Positions 20,292-29,231 of a stretch of 64,000 bases of DNA are shown one piece after another (the first letter of the stretch is position 1; each line of letters begins with the position of its first letter). The notes under the pieces were generated by a model. It saw only the letters and a program-made list of their open reading frames with translations, did no database searches and was not told where the DNA came from. A program made the position numbers and the translations under genes. Origin of the DNA: Isochrysis galbana (taxonomy: Eukaryota > Haptophyta > Isochrysidales > Isochrysidaceae); contig CM030933.1 in the NCBI GenBank assembly GCA_018136815.1, positions 6,983,137-7,047,136 of the forward strand. Direction: 5' to 3'.

Positions 20292-21270
20292 GATAGCCAA
20301 CCTACTTTTACAAGTCGTTACTTTTACAAGTCGTAAGTGGGGGTGCAATGGGGGCCTCGCACCCCCCTCACTCCATCGCGGACACCCACCGGGTTGGGCC
20401 CGTACAATCGTACAATCAACCCCAACCCCTGCCCTCTCGCAAGGGCTGGGCACTCATCATTCTGGCCCAGGCCCCTAGCTAGTGGGCGCGGGCCGCGAGC
20501 CGCACTCCCACGCCCGCGCTGGGCGCTGGGCCTGCCCTCGAGCTGACTCCCCCCGTGTCCCTTGTCCCAGGTCGCCAGGCATACAGGATACAAGGGCCTG
20601 TGGGCGGCACCCATGGCCAGCCAGCGAGGCGAGCGTGGGAGGGGCAAGATGGCAAGATGGGCCACGGGCTGAGCCCCAGCCTGCACTGCCTGCCCCCTGA
20701 GCTGCCCTTGCTGCTTGCTGGCCCTCTAGGAGCCCCCAAAGGACCTCTGAGAGCAGGCCAGGGCGCGTAGCGCTATGGCGACGCGCCACAAGAACGACGA
20801 AGGGTGAGAATAGAGAGAGGAAGGGGGAGGGGGTTGCACACACCCCGATGGAGTGCGGTGAGAAATAGGGGTAGGCCAAGATATCCGGATAGATCTCTTG
20901 GATATTTGGGCTGATTTTTTATTTTTTTGCATTTGGATATTTGGTGGATATTTGGGCACGGACTGCGCCCCAACCCAAAAACAAAACCCTTTCGTGGGCG
21001 AGATGCGCGGGGGGGGACCGCGGAACCGTAAAACATGCGCGGGGGGAACTGTAAGCGGGCGGGCGCGGGGGTCCGAGCTCGTAGCGAGCTCGAGCAGGCC
21101 TGCGATGGCGACACCCGTAGATACCAAATAAATAGTACTGTTTATGTGATAAAGGCTTGTGTCTGTGCACCTCATTCATTGCCTGGTTCAGCTTCCTAGC
21201 CACAATCAATGGGTGCTTGGTGCAAGGCTAGTTAGAGTAGCGGCACTAATGACTAATGCTCAATAATATT
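20292..21270 (+). mobile_element. Family C retroposon, older copy
   Basis: Begins CAACCTACTTTTACAAGTCG (a partial doubling of the leader follows), then GTGGGGGTGCAATGGGGGCC, matching the start of the young copies at 27420 and 51586. It shares CCCCTGCCCT...AGGGCTGGGC, GGCATACAG and the CTGAGCCCCAGCCTGCACTG module. The 3' end (21225-21266) reads GGCTAGTTAGAGTAGCGGCAC...GCTCAATAATATTATT, a diverged form of the C tail. Between 20880 and 21120 it carries extra sequence not present in the young copies. No clear target-site duplication. Confidence 0.7.
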
Positions 21271-21451
21271 ATTATTGTAGTGGCTAGGGCGGTCGACAAG
21301 TTGAGACTGAGACAAAAAGCAAAAAAAAAGGGAAAAGGGCATGCGCCGTCGTGATCCGTCATCGCGCGCGCGCGCTCTCCGCTCTCCGCAATACTTTCGG
21401 ATGATATTCTCTCTTTCTCTTTACTCACACACACGGACACTCAAAGTAAGT
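21271..21451. other. No gene recognised
   Basis: Short AT-rich spacer with an A run (21322-21330) and CG repeats (21363-21372). Confidence 0.4.
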
Positions 21452-22060
21452 ATAAAAAAAAACTTCTTAATAATCTCACCGCGCGCGCGACCCTGACATC
21501 CTCTATCTGACAGCCGCGCCCGCATCCCTTCTCACTCCCTCGCACTCGCCTCGCGGCTCGTCCCCTTGTGCTCTACTTAGGGGCCCAGTACTCGGGGTTT
21601 CCAGTGGCAGGCGGCGTGCACCGATCCCCGACGGTCGACTCTTCGGCCTTCCCTCGCGCCATCGAGCGATCGGCTTCTATTGGGGTATTTAAGGTTGGGG
21701 TTACCTTAAGTGTCGGACTTGGGGTTATGTATGTACCGGGTCGACGCTGTTAGGGTTGTTTTTTTTTTGGGGGGGGGGTGTGAGGTGTGGTGTTCGTCAG
21801 GTTTTCAGGCTAACTTTCCCGCTATGTCGAGTGCGTGTGCCACCAGGGACAGATTCACGCTCATCGCGAGGACACCTTTGTCGTTCACCTTAAATATTGG
21901 GGCGCTAAGATCCCTTGCGTCCTTAATCTTAGGTTTTCTGCCTCTGGAGGCTTGGTGCGTACGTGCCGGCGAGGTTTTGTTAGAGGCTTCAAGGCCCCGT
22001 ACGAGGATCGTGAATCTGGTCAAGGTACGTTCGATGACGGGTATATAGTGGACTCAAAGT
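21452..22060 (-). mobile_element. LINE 3' end: ORF2 C-terminal tail plus 3' UTR
   Basis: Read leftward, 22023-21805 encodes a tail with SRGRKPKIKDARDLSAPIF and a final AHALDIAGKLA before a stop. It matches the tail at 46420-46579 (QGRKPKIKKVTELSNPIF ... KALGLAERLA) and a third copy running off the window end (63880-64000). The 3' UTR to the left (21470-21700) matches 63535-63730 (both have GGCGGTGTGCACCGAT-type words). The element ends at 21452-21480 with GAGATTATTAAGAAG and a T run. It is 5'-truncated. Confidence 0.75.
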
Positions 22061-22531
22061 AAGTATAAGTAAGGGGAAGGGGCGTGACGCGCGACCCTAG
22101 ATGTGAAACACGGCAGGGTAGGCCTCCAAACACATCAAATATCAAATACGGCCTGTTTTTGGCTTTTCGCTTTCTAGAAAGAAACACGGGAACCTCGCAC
22201 TCGCAATCACGGCATGCTGCTAGGGAGGGCGTTTGAAACACGATGAAACCGGGCTGTTTTTGGACTCTGTATAAACACGGTACACCCATGGTAAACCTGT
22301 GGGTTTACCATGTAGGTGCGCGACACTAATAGTGACGGAGTACTCGCGTGAGGGCGAGGGAGAGGCAGAGAGAGGTTGGCGCGGAGCGGCGGCGCCGACG
22401 TCAGCGAAAGAGAGCGAAGTCCGGAAGGGAAGTCCTGTGAACGAATATCAATGTCGAGGCAGCCAAGCATTCTTTTTCTTTTCGTTTCTCGTCGTCCGCT
22501 CATCTCATCGTCGCCATCCGTGCGAAGACTC
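22061..22531. other. Upstream region of the FKBP gene
   Basis: No repeat or gene that I can name. An in-frame ATG at 22451 could extend the FKBP by 27 residues (MSRQPSILFLFVSRRPL...), which would also make a hydrophobic leader. The TATAGTGGACTC and GTATAAACACG words near 22040 and 22270 are AT-rich but not clear TATA boxes. Confidence 0.4.
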
Positions 22532-22963
22532 ATGAGGTCGCCACTGCGGATGCTCGTGCTGTGCGCCGCGCTCGTTCATCGCGTGAGCTCCGTCGCTATC
22601 CCTGGATTCAAGACGACTTTCGAAACCGTCCAGCCGGGCACAGGTGGCCAGGTCGTCTCAAAGGGCAGCACAGTCACTGTTCACGCAACAGGCATCGTGG
22701 TGGAGACAGCTAAGAAATTCTGGTCGACGAAGGATCCCGGGCAGCAGCCATTCACCTACAAGGCTGGAGTTGGTGGTGTCATTACCGGCTGGGACCAGGG
22801 ATGCCTTGGCATGAAGGTTGGGGAAGTCCGCAAGCTCAACATCCCAGCTGATGAGGGTTACGGACAGGGTGGCTTTCCGGCATGGGGCATTCCGGCAGGA
22901 GGTACGCTCGATTTTGAAATTGAGGTCCTCCGCATTGAGGGGGGCAAGATGGAATTGCGTTGA
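22532..22963 (+). CDS. FKBP-type peptidyl-prolyl isomerase with signal peptide
   Basis: 143 residues from the ATG at 22532. Residues 1-22 (MRSPLRMLVLCAALVHRVSS) form a signal peptide; one FKBP domain follows with no other module. FKBP12-like landmarks are present: KGSTVTVHATG, FTYKAG, VITGWDQG (the conserved Trp), DEGYGQGG and TLDFEIEVL. Two pocket positions differ from human FKBP12: the Tyr of HYTG is Ala (HATG) and the Asp after KKF is Trp (KKFWSTKD). I recall similar KKFWSTKDPG sequences in other protist and algal FKBPs, so this is likely a subfamily trait. Rapamycin binding and isomerase activity may differ. The destination is ER, lumen or plastid via the ER. A start at 22451 is possible. 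Confidence 0.87.
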   Translation: MRSPLRMLVLCAALVHRVSSVAIPGFKTTFETVQPGTGGQVVSKGSTVTVHATGIVVETAKKFWSTKDPGQQPFTYKAGVGGVITGWDQGCLGMKVGEVRKLNIPADEGYGQGGFPAWGIPAGGTLDFEIEVLRIEGGKMELR

Positions 22964-23470
22964 GCCCATGTCAATAGAACTCGGCTTCCAGGCCCGGTGA
23001 GAGAATGGAGCAAATTCGGTTGATGTTCGTGATGCCGTTCAAGAAGCACAGGTTTGGCAACGTCGTCCGCACCTTTAAACATACATGCATTCATCCTTCT
23101 CGCTACTTTCATCTTGGCGTATTCTGTGTTGTGAATTGCATGAAGGTTGCCGCAACTCTGATTCCAGGTGTGCCGGTTTGCTCAATGCCAGCGCTTGCCC
23201 ATGCTCGTGTCGAGCAATTGAAATGTTGGCAGAAAGGCGGAGTGGCGGATAGGGGTATGCACAGGGAAACAAAACTCTTGAGAGAATGTATGCACTGATT
23301 ACGCCCTTGTGATAGGTAGCCGTGCGTACCCCAAGGTATCGCTTTTGGGATCTCCGCGTTGCTCCCCTCCCCCCTCTCCCCTTCCCCTCTCTTCCCCCCC
23401 TCAACCCCAGGGTACTACTGCAGGGGGATGAGCGTAGGCACCACGCGCGTCGTATATCTAGGGCATCTAG
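22964..23470. other. 3' flank of the FKBP gene
   Basis: No gene seen. C-rich and CT-rich words at 23355-23405. Confidence 0.4.
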
Positions 23471-23471
23471 T

Positions 23472-23800
23472 CGAAAACTTCTTAATATTCACGCCACACG
23501 CGCGGCCCTGCTTTCTACTCTGCAGCCACACACAAAAACACCTGAAGATTCAGGGCTAACACCTACTGCTAGAAAGGTACCTTCTACCTTCTATCCGACA
23601 CCGCCCTTATTTCCCATACCTCCGCCTCGTCGCCTTCCCCCCCTTTCCCCTTTTCCGTTGTCTTTGGTTTCGGGGTGCGGCCTAGGTACACTGCCTTTGG
23701 TCCGGTTCGGAATGCGGGTTTTGGGCAGGCTTTTGGGCTTGTTTGTTTTCATGAGTTATACGTGGTTCTCCGGTTGCGGCGAGAGGTCCTCAATGAACAA
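23472..23800 (-). mobile_element. LINE 3' UTR fragment
   Basis: Read leftward, 23720-23640 gives GTACCTAGGCCGCACCCCGA and ACCAAAGACAACGG, matching 1690-1725 of the forward copy. CTGAATCTTCAGG near 23545 matches 1826-1838. The 3' end GTGAATATTAAGAAG (23472-23492) is the family tail. No coding part is present. Confidence 0.65.
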
Positions 23801-24117
23801 CGAAACTATTTATTGAGACAACTTACAACTGCTACGGCTACGGTAGGCGATCAATCAACCTAGCAAAGGAAGGAGTAAAGGGGTGAATATCAGGAGGAGA
23901 GGATACTGGGAGGGAAGTTCTTCATGCTAGTAGGGTGGGACCAAATGTGAACACTTCTCGCCATCGCAGCAAAACGCACACTGCGCCCAACGCCCGACAA
24001 TTCAGTAATTCAGTAAGACTTTTTGGGAAATTTGGGGGACATCTCCGTCTCAGCGCGAGGAAATTTCGAGAAAAAAATATTCTTGAAGGTGTCCGCTACG
24101 CTACTAGTGACTCACAC
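23801..24117 (-). mobile_element. Spacer ending in a D-type 3' tail
   Basis: At 24065-24112 the minus strand reads GTAGCGGACACCTTCAAGAA then TATTTTTTTCTC. This is the 3' tail type also seen at 36380-36405 (plus), 49687-49720 (minus) and 54375-54405 (minus). The body of this copy is not recognisable in 23801-24060. Confidence 0.5.
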
Positions 24118-24462
24118 CAACTAAGTTTATACTTGGTACTTGGTTCGCCCATGGGGGGGCACGAGCCCCCCTCTCTCTCCACTCCTCCCATGCCGTGGGG
24201 GAGGAACCACCCATCCTCCTGGCATGCCTGATGGCTGCTGCCAGGAGGCCACTGCCCTGCTGACCCACTCTCTTCCCCACAGGCTCGCCTGGTTCGCTCG
24301 CCCTGGTCCCTCGCGGCCAGCCCATCGCTCCAACCCCCCCTCCCCCCCTGGTCGACAGGCAGACAGGTGCAGAATGGGGGCCCCAGAGAGAGAGAGGCTC
24401 CGGATCGCCAGCGAGGGAGAGGCAGGGGAGGCCAGGGCCCAGCCCCAGCCTCCTCTGCCCCG
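24118..24462 (+). mobile_element. Family B retroposon, 3'-truncated
   Basis: Stem-loop AACTAAGT/TTAT/ACTTGGT at 24119-24137 with a local ACTTGGT doubling, then CGCCCATGGGGGGGCACGAG and the same body as 10575-10850. It stops abruptly at 24462 against a gypsy RNase H sequence in the opposite orientation. No target-site duplication was found. Confidence 0.75.
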
Positions 24463-24700
24463 GGTTTGTGCTCGACGGTGAAGCGGTATTCGGAGAGTTT
24501 GAGGTTCCAACGCATCAAGCGGGAAGCTGGACCTCCTTGCACCGTGCCGCGCATGGTATGGAGCCATCGCAAGGCTTGGTGGTCGATAACGAGCCGAAAG
24601 TGACGGCCCCATAAGTAGGGGCGCCAATTGCGAATACTCTCGAGCCATGGCCCTGGGCGTCGGGCCGGATCGAATCGAGGCATCCCTGCGGTGCGACGGG
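24463..24700 (-). pseudogene. Ty3/gypsy RNase H fragment
   Basis: The minus strand (24683-24463) encodes about 70 residues with SIRNWRPYLWGRHFRLVIDH, then QALRWLH and a final LSEYRFTVEHKPG. This is the gypsy RNase H pattern (W..YL.G..F.v.tDH.aL.wL ... L.eY.f.i.H.pG) with the DH and HKPG motifs. The family B element cuts it on its 3' side. No RT, integrase or LTR is recognised next to it in frame. Confidence 0.75.
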
Positions 24701-25137
24701 CCAGGATGGGTTAGTACGAGTGTGTGCGACCCTTAAGAACCAGTTTGCGACCTACTAGCGACTAGCGACCCCCCACCCTCCTCGCGAGAGCTTTGGGTTC
24801 TGCATGGCCACTACCACCACCTCCAGGCCATTCTTCGGCCGATCACGCGCGATCGGACGTCGCAGAAGTTCCGCGTTTCTAATAGTGATGCGCCCTACAT
24901 TGACTACTTTGATTCTCTACCGTGAGCGCCCGCCTCAATCTCCCAAAATAGACCGCCACACGCAGGAGAAGGGAGGGGGGTCCCTCACCATCGCCATTGC
25001 CTTTCGTGGGGCGGCGGGGGGTTGTTCGGGGGGGGGAGGTGGCTGGCGGGGCAGGTAGGGGGGGACCCTGCAGAATCCTTGGACACCAAGGGGAGGTGGA
25101 AAACAGTGGTTAAGAAGAGTCAGTGACCGGGCTATCG
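24643..25137 (-). repeat. Gypsy-associated repeat, second copy at 60346-60868
   Basis: Nearly colinear with 60346-60868. Shared words include GGGCCGGATCGAATCGAGGC, AGGCCATTCTTC, GATCGGACGTCGC, CCCAAAATAGACCGCCAC and AATCCTTGGACACC. Because the left edge is gypsy coding sequence (minus strand), the repeat is probably internal gypsy DNA upstream of RNase H. It contains no open frame I can name. Confidence 0.65.
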
Positions 25138-26231
25138 ATGGACACGGAACGCGACCTTTGGATTCGCAATCTCAATATCAATCTCACGTGGCACGCATCG
25201 ACTGCTGATACAGCTCCGACACTCGATGTAGACCACTACACTCCTATTCCAACAGCACAGACAAGCGGCAAGTGGCAAGTGGCAAGTGGCAGGTTAACAC
25301 AGGGAGTAGAAGAAGTACATACAATGGGATGTGAGGTTCACGATAAAAGATCCTAAGTGTCGAAGGAAGAATGTAGAGGTGGTCGCCTGGAAAGGTCAAG
25401 GAGAAGCCAGTCGCTCGATTCGGTAGTTGGTCAAGGAAATTATCAAGTAATATGCCCAAATCTCCTAAGGCGCATGAACGGAGGGCCAAGGGGTGAGCTG
25501 GCTTAGCTTCCAATATACTTTTGGAGACTGGCACACATATGCCATGTGCTCCCTCTGAACGTGTAACATTTCCCCACAACACGTGTGTTACCACGCTAAG
25601 TTGCCAGTAGTCATTCAGGTTACATACATCTTCCCTGAGGCACAATCAACACATACAAAAGCAAGTGGTGAGAAGCGCGCGACGTACCCGCTCATGATCC
25701 AAAGGGCGAGGTGACTCGAGGCATGAGGAGGCCGTGGCCTGGAAGATACGTGAGAAATGGAGTGAGTGCGACGTTGCGGGCGACACGGGTAGTCAGCACG
25801 GGAGATACAAAGTTGGGATAATTGTCCCAATCTTCCAGGTGAGGCGCCTCCCGATGACACGGGCAGCATTCACAAGGCAGACGGTTCCCGTGTCGCACAT
25901 TTGACTCAAGGCATTTTGTCACCGGGAGACCACGGCGCCTGCGAGAGGCGCAGATCCCCGGCCGGCTTGCCGTGCTTGTAGGATAGAAGCGCTTCAGGTT
26001 GCGCCGTATGGAAAGGTGTGCAGGCAGCAAAGATGAGGGAAGGGGCAGGGGCGAGAGAGGGAGAGCGAGGCGGGTGCGGGGGGGCGGCGGACCCCCGTCG
26101 CCTGGGCGGCCGCGAGGCTCGCGTCCTCCTGCGTAAGTAGGCTGAGATACCGCCAGGGGGAAACATAAGGGTGTCGCATCCGCGATCGACCTTTTTGTTT
26201 TAGAAGTTGTCTGCGTTTCTATGTCCCCTCC
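25138..26231. other. No gene recognised
   Basis: About 1.1 kb without a supported gene or repeat. A short tandem repeat of GGCAAGT units lies at 25264-25292. Open frames on both strands have no domain. Confidence 0.4.
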
Positions 26232-26639
26232 TTGAAGACTAGTCACCGTGTCACCGTCGCATCATCCTACAGTCGCCTTCTTTGCCCTCGCCTCCTTTGT
26301 AGCCTCCCTTGTCGCCTGCTTTGCCCGTCGCCTGGCTTACCTCCTTGCGTGCTCCTAGCGTTTTTAGGTTTAGTCGAGCGTGCAGGTATCGGCGGTGCAG
26401 GGTGCAGGGACCAAGGAGCCACCCCCTTGAAGCTTGAAGGCCCCTTGTGTGACCCTGATCTCCCCTCAGGTGTTGGCCGTTGGATTATATCGTGGCGCTG
26501 TTTTACTTCGGTCTTCATCAATTCACTTAAGGGTTTTCGAAAGATTCCTTCCTTATTCCTGTGCGTAACTGTCGCCCCGTCGGATCGTCCGTCGCCCCGT
26601 CGCCCCGTCGCGCCGTCTACCGTCTACCACCCATTCGAG

Positions 26640-27263
26640 CCCGGCGCCGCGCCTCCATCACCACCCCCATCGCCCTCCGATGCTGTGGAGAGCGAGCATG
26701 AGCCCGCTCTCACTAAAATCTGCATGGAAGAGGCTGTTGAGGCATATCCTCCCCTCTCGGAGGCGGACGAGGCCGCCCCACCGTTGAGATCGGTTTCGGA
26801 GGGGGCCTACGAGCCCTACCGAGTCACCCCCGATCGCGTCGCCGCGGTCCCGACCGCCCCACGCCCTCGAGTCTTGGCAGATGATACGCCCGGAATCACG
26901 ATTCCCAACCCTCACCGCCATTTCGCACCGGGCCACACCTTCTCACCGCCGTCAGCTCCGACGGAGCTATTGGCTGTGGGCGCCCAGTCCCGTGGAGCAG
27001 CACTATATGGAGCTGATGAAGGCCATGGCTGAGCAATTCTCGCAACAGCTATCTGCGATAGCGCAATGGCCGTCGAGCGCGAAAGGGCTCCACAGTCGGC
27101 CGCCACTGGCCGCCCGGCGCCTGCTCGCTACCCCTCTGGTACTCCACTCGAAAATACGGGAGGGGCCTACCCCCTGCCGCCTCTGTCGCCGGCACAAGCC
27201 CCTCCAGAAAGGAAGAAGGCTCGGAAGGCTAAGAAGGAGCGTGTTCACGGCGCGAGCTGGTAA
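26640..27263 (+). pseudogene. Degenerate gag-like ORF (tentative)
   Basis: Three overlapping plus-strand frames seem to be one former protein: a Pro/Glu-rich part (26640-26990, with ALTKICMEEAVEAYPPLSEA), a short helical part (27000-27063, YMELMKAMAEQFSQQLSAIA) and a Pro-rich part ending in a lysine-rich tail (27066-27263, PPERKKARKAKKERVHG). Two frame changes separate them. The order acidic linker, coiled coil, basic tail is usual for retrotransposon gag or ORF1 proteins, but I find no knuckle or named motif. Confidence 0.3.
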
Positions 27264-28505
27264 TGGCCGATCTTCTTTGTTGACGAGAGTTCCTCCCCCC
27301 CCCCCCCCCCGGTGCTTTTTCCTAGTGAGTCGGCCGACGTAGGTCGTAGGTCGGTTCGCCTTACTGCTTACTGGGTTTTCACCCGTTATAACTTGTGGGG
27401 GGTTAGAATGAGAGCCGGGCAACCTACTTTTATAAGTGGGGGTCAATGGGGGCCTCGCGCCCCCCTCTCTCCATCGCGGACACCCCCCGGGGTGGGCCCG
27501 TACAATCAACCCCAGCCCCTGCCCTTTGGCAGGGGCTGGGCAATCAACACTCTGGCCCAGACCCCTAGTGGGCGCGGGCCGAGACTCGCACTCCCACGCC
27601 CAGCATGGGCCTGCCCTCGAGCTGACTCCCCCCACCTCCCCTGGTCGCCAGGCATACAGAGGCCACTGGGAGGCTCCAATGGCCAGCGTGGCAAGCGTGG
27701 GAGAGGCAGGGGGGGCCAGGGGCTGAGCCCCAGCCTCCACTGCCCCCTGAGCTGCCCTTGCTGGCCCTCTGGGAGCCCCCAAAGGCCCTCTGAGAGCAGG
27801 CCGTGGCGCGCCGCATGGCGACGCGCCGCAGGGAGAGGGGCGGAGGAGAATGGAGAGAGGGAGAGGGGGGAATTTGCGCCCCCCCCGATGGAGTGCGGTA
27901 AGAAACGGGCCCCGTTTGCGTTAGCAAACGGGCGAAGGGGGGCGGCTGGCGACAGGAGGGGCGAGAAGAAGGGAGTGGCTCAAGACGTCCCTGTGGCAGG
28001 TATTGGGGGGCGCAGTCATTTATTTCTTCGAGGACTGCTCGCGGCGCGAGCTGTAAGGGCCGTTCTGCTTCACGACGAGAGGTCCCTCCCCCCCCCCCCG
28101 GGGTTTTTCCCCGGAGAGTCGGCCGGCGTCGACCGGTCCGCCTCAATGGGTTTTCCCTCATTGTAACTTGTGGGGAGTTATAATGGGAGCCGGGGGTTTG
28201 CGAGGGGGGAGATTTGAAGGGATGCATATGTGTATGTGTCTGTGCCATCACTTCAAGGCGTGCGGGCAAGTGCGCTGAGGGGTGTCGTGATAGTACCGGG
28301 CTAGTGGGAGTAGTGGTACTAACGCTCAGTTGTTTTAGAATGAGAGCCGGGGGCTTGCGGGGGGGAGATTTGAAGGGGTGCATAGGTGTATGTGTCTGTG
28401 GCATCAACACGCGCCAATGTGTACGGGCAGGTGCGCTGAAGGTTGTCGTGTTAGTACTAGTACCAGGGCTAGAGAGAGTAGTGTTACTAATGCTCAGTTA
28501 TATTA
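27264..28505 (+). mobile_element. Older family C copy, split by a younger one
   Basis: 27275-27404 and 28352-28500 together match the 3' half of family C (GACGAGAG...TCC, GAGTCGGCCG, TAACTTGTGGGG, then GAGATTTGAAGGGGTGCAT, GTGTATGTGTCTGTG and the tail GTTACTAATGCTCAGTTATA). The young copy 27420-28336 sits between them, inserted at AGAATGAGAGCCGGG, which is duplicated. The 5' half of the older copy is missing. Confidence 0.8.
27405..28351 (+). mobile_element. Young complete family C retroposon with 15-bp target-site duplication
   Basis: The element is 27420-28336 (917 bp), flanked by AGAATGAGAGCCGGG at 27405-27419 and 28337-28351. It starts CAACCTACTT/TTAT/AAGTGGGGG, a 7-bp stem-loop, then GTCAATGGGGGCC and a G/C hairpin. 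It is almost identical along its length to 51586-52511, differing mainly in homopolymer lengths. The body is non-coding (all long frames are GC artefacts). The 3' end reads AGTGGTACTAACGCTCAGTT followed by TTTT. Confidence 0.92.
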
Positions 28506-28660
28506 TTGAATATCCTCCCCCACAGCGGGGGAGGAATGGAGAAGGGGGGGAGCTCGTGCCCCCCCATGGGTGAACCAAGTATAAACTTAGTTGGGGGAGG
28601 AGTGGAGAGGGGGGGGGGGGGGTTGTCCCCCCATTCCCCATGGATGAACAAAGTATAACA
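28500..28660 (-). mobile_element. Two family B 5' heads in tandem, inverted
   Basis: Minus strand, from the right: a damaged head (28620-28655, ATCCATGGGGAATGGGGGGAC) and then a good one with stem-loop AACTAAGT/TTAT/ACTTGGTT (28573-28592) and CACCCATGGGGGGGCACGAG. Both stop within 80 bases, so these are 5' fragments only. Confidence 0.65.
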
Positions 28661-29231
28661 AAGCGAAAATGAATCACGGCCACGATGCATACTGCCACAC
28701 TCATACTCATGCACTCATACTAAGGTAGAAAGAGGAAAGCAAGGAGAAAGCCGCGCAACACGCATTTTAACATCAGACACCACGCAATTCTCACCTACGA
28801 CATGGACACAATCCATTAATGAAAACTGGCCTATCAAGCCATCATCCGTCTCTTATCGTTCTCAATCGCATTCATGATCCGGTGGAATGGGAGGAGGGAG
28901 CAATCGTTAACACACGCACGGTAGTACATCGGGTCGCCCCCGTAAAGGGCGGCGGCTGCAGCGAGAGAAAAACGCACCTCGGCTCCAAAAAAGTCCCACG
29001 AGTCTGTGCCAGGTAAGTTTGAAAAGCCGAAAGGGCTTTGAACTGCGAGCTTTGGGGTGTACGAGAGCGATCACTCCACCGCGAAGAGCTTAATCTCTCT
29101 ACAAGCATGAAAAAGAAGAAGTGCCTTCGGAGGTCACATGTCCCCTTACCCTAGATGAGGACGTTCTAGCCGTCCGACGGGTAGCAGCATTTATCGATGA
29201 GCTGCATCTTCGAAGAACTCCGATATAGTCT
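28661..29231. other. No gene recognised
   Basis: AT-richer spacer that should hold the 3' UTR of the PPR gene. Confidence 0.4.

Noticed and set aside
27312-28166. 284-codon ORF across family C
   Set aside because: Uses a non-ATG start outside the element and shares no domain; the sequence is a non-coding retroposon with GC-driven open frames. The copy at 51307-51891 is likewise a chance extension of the ORF1 frame.
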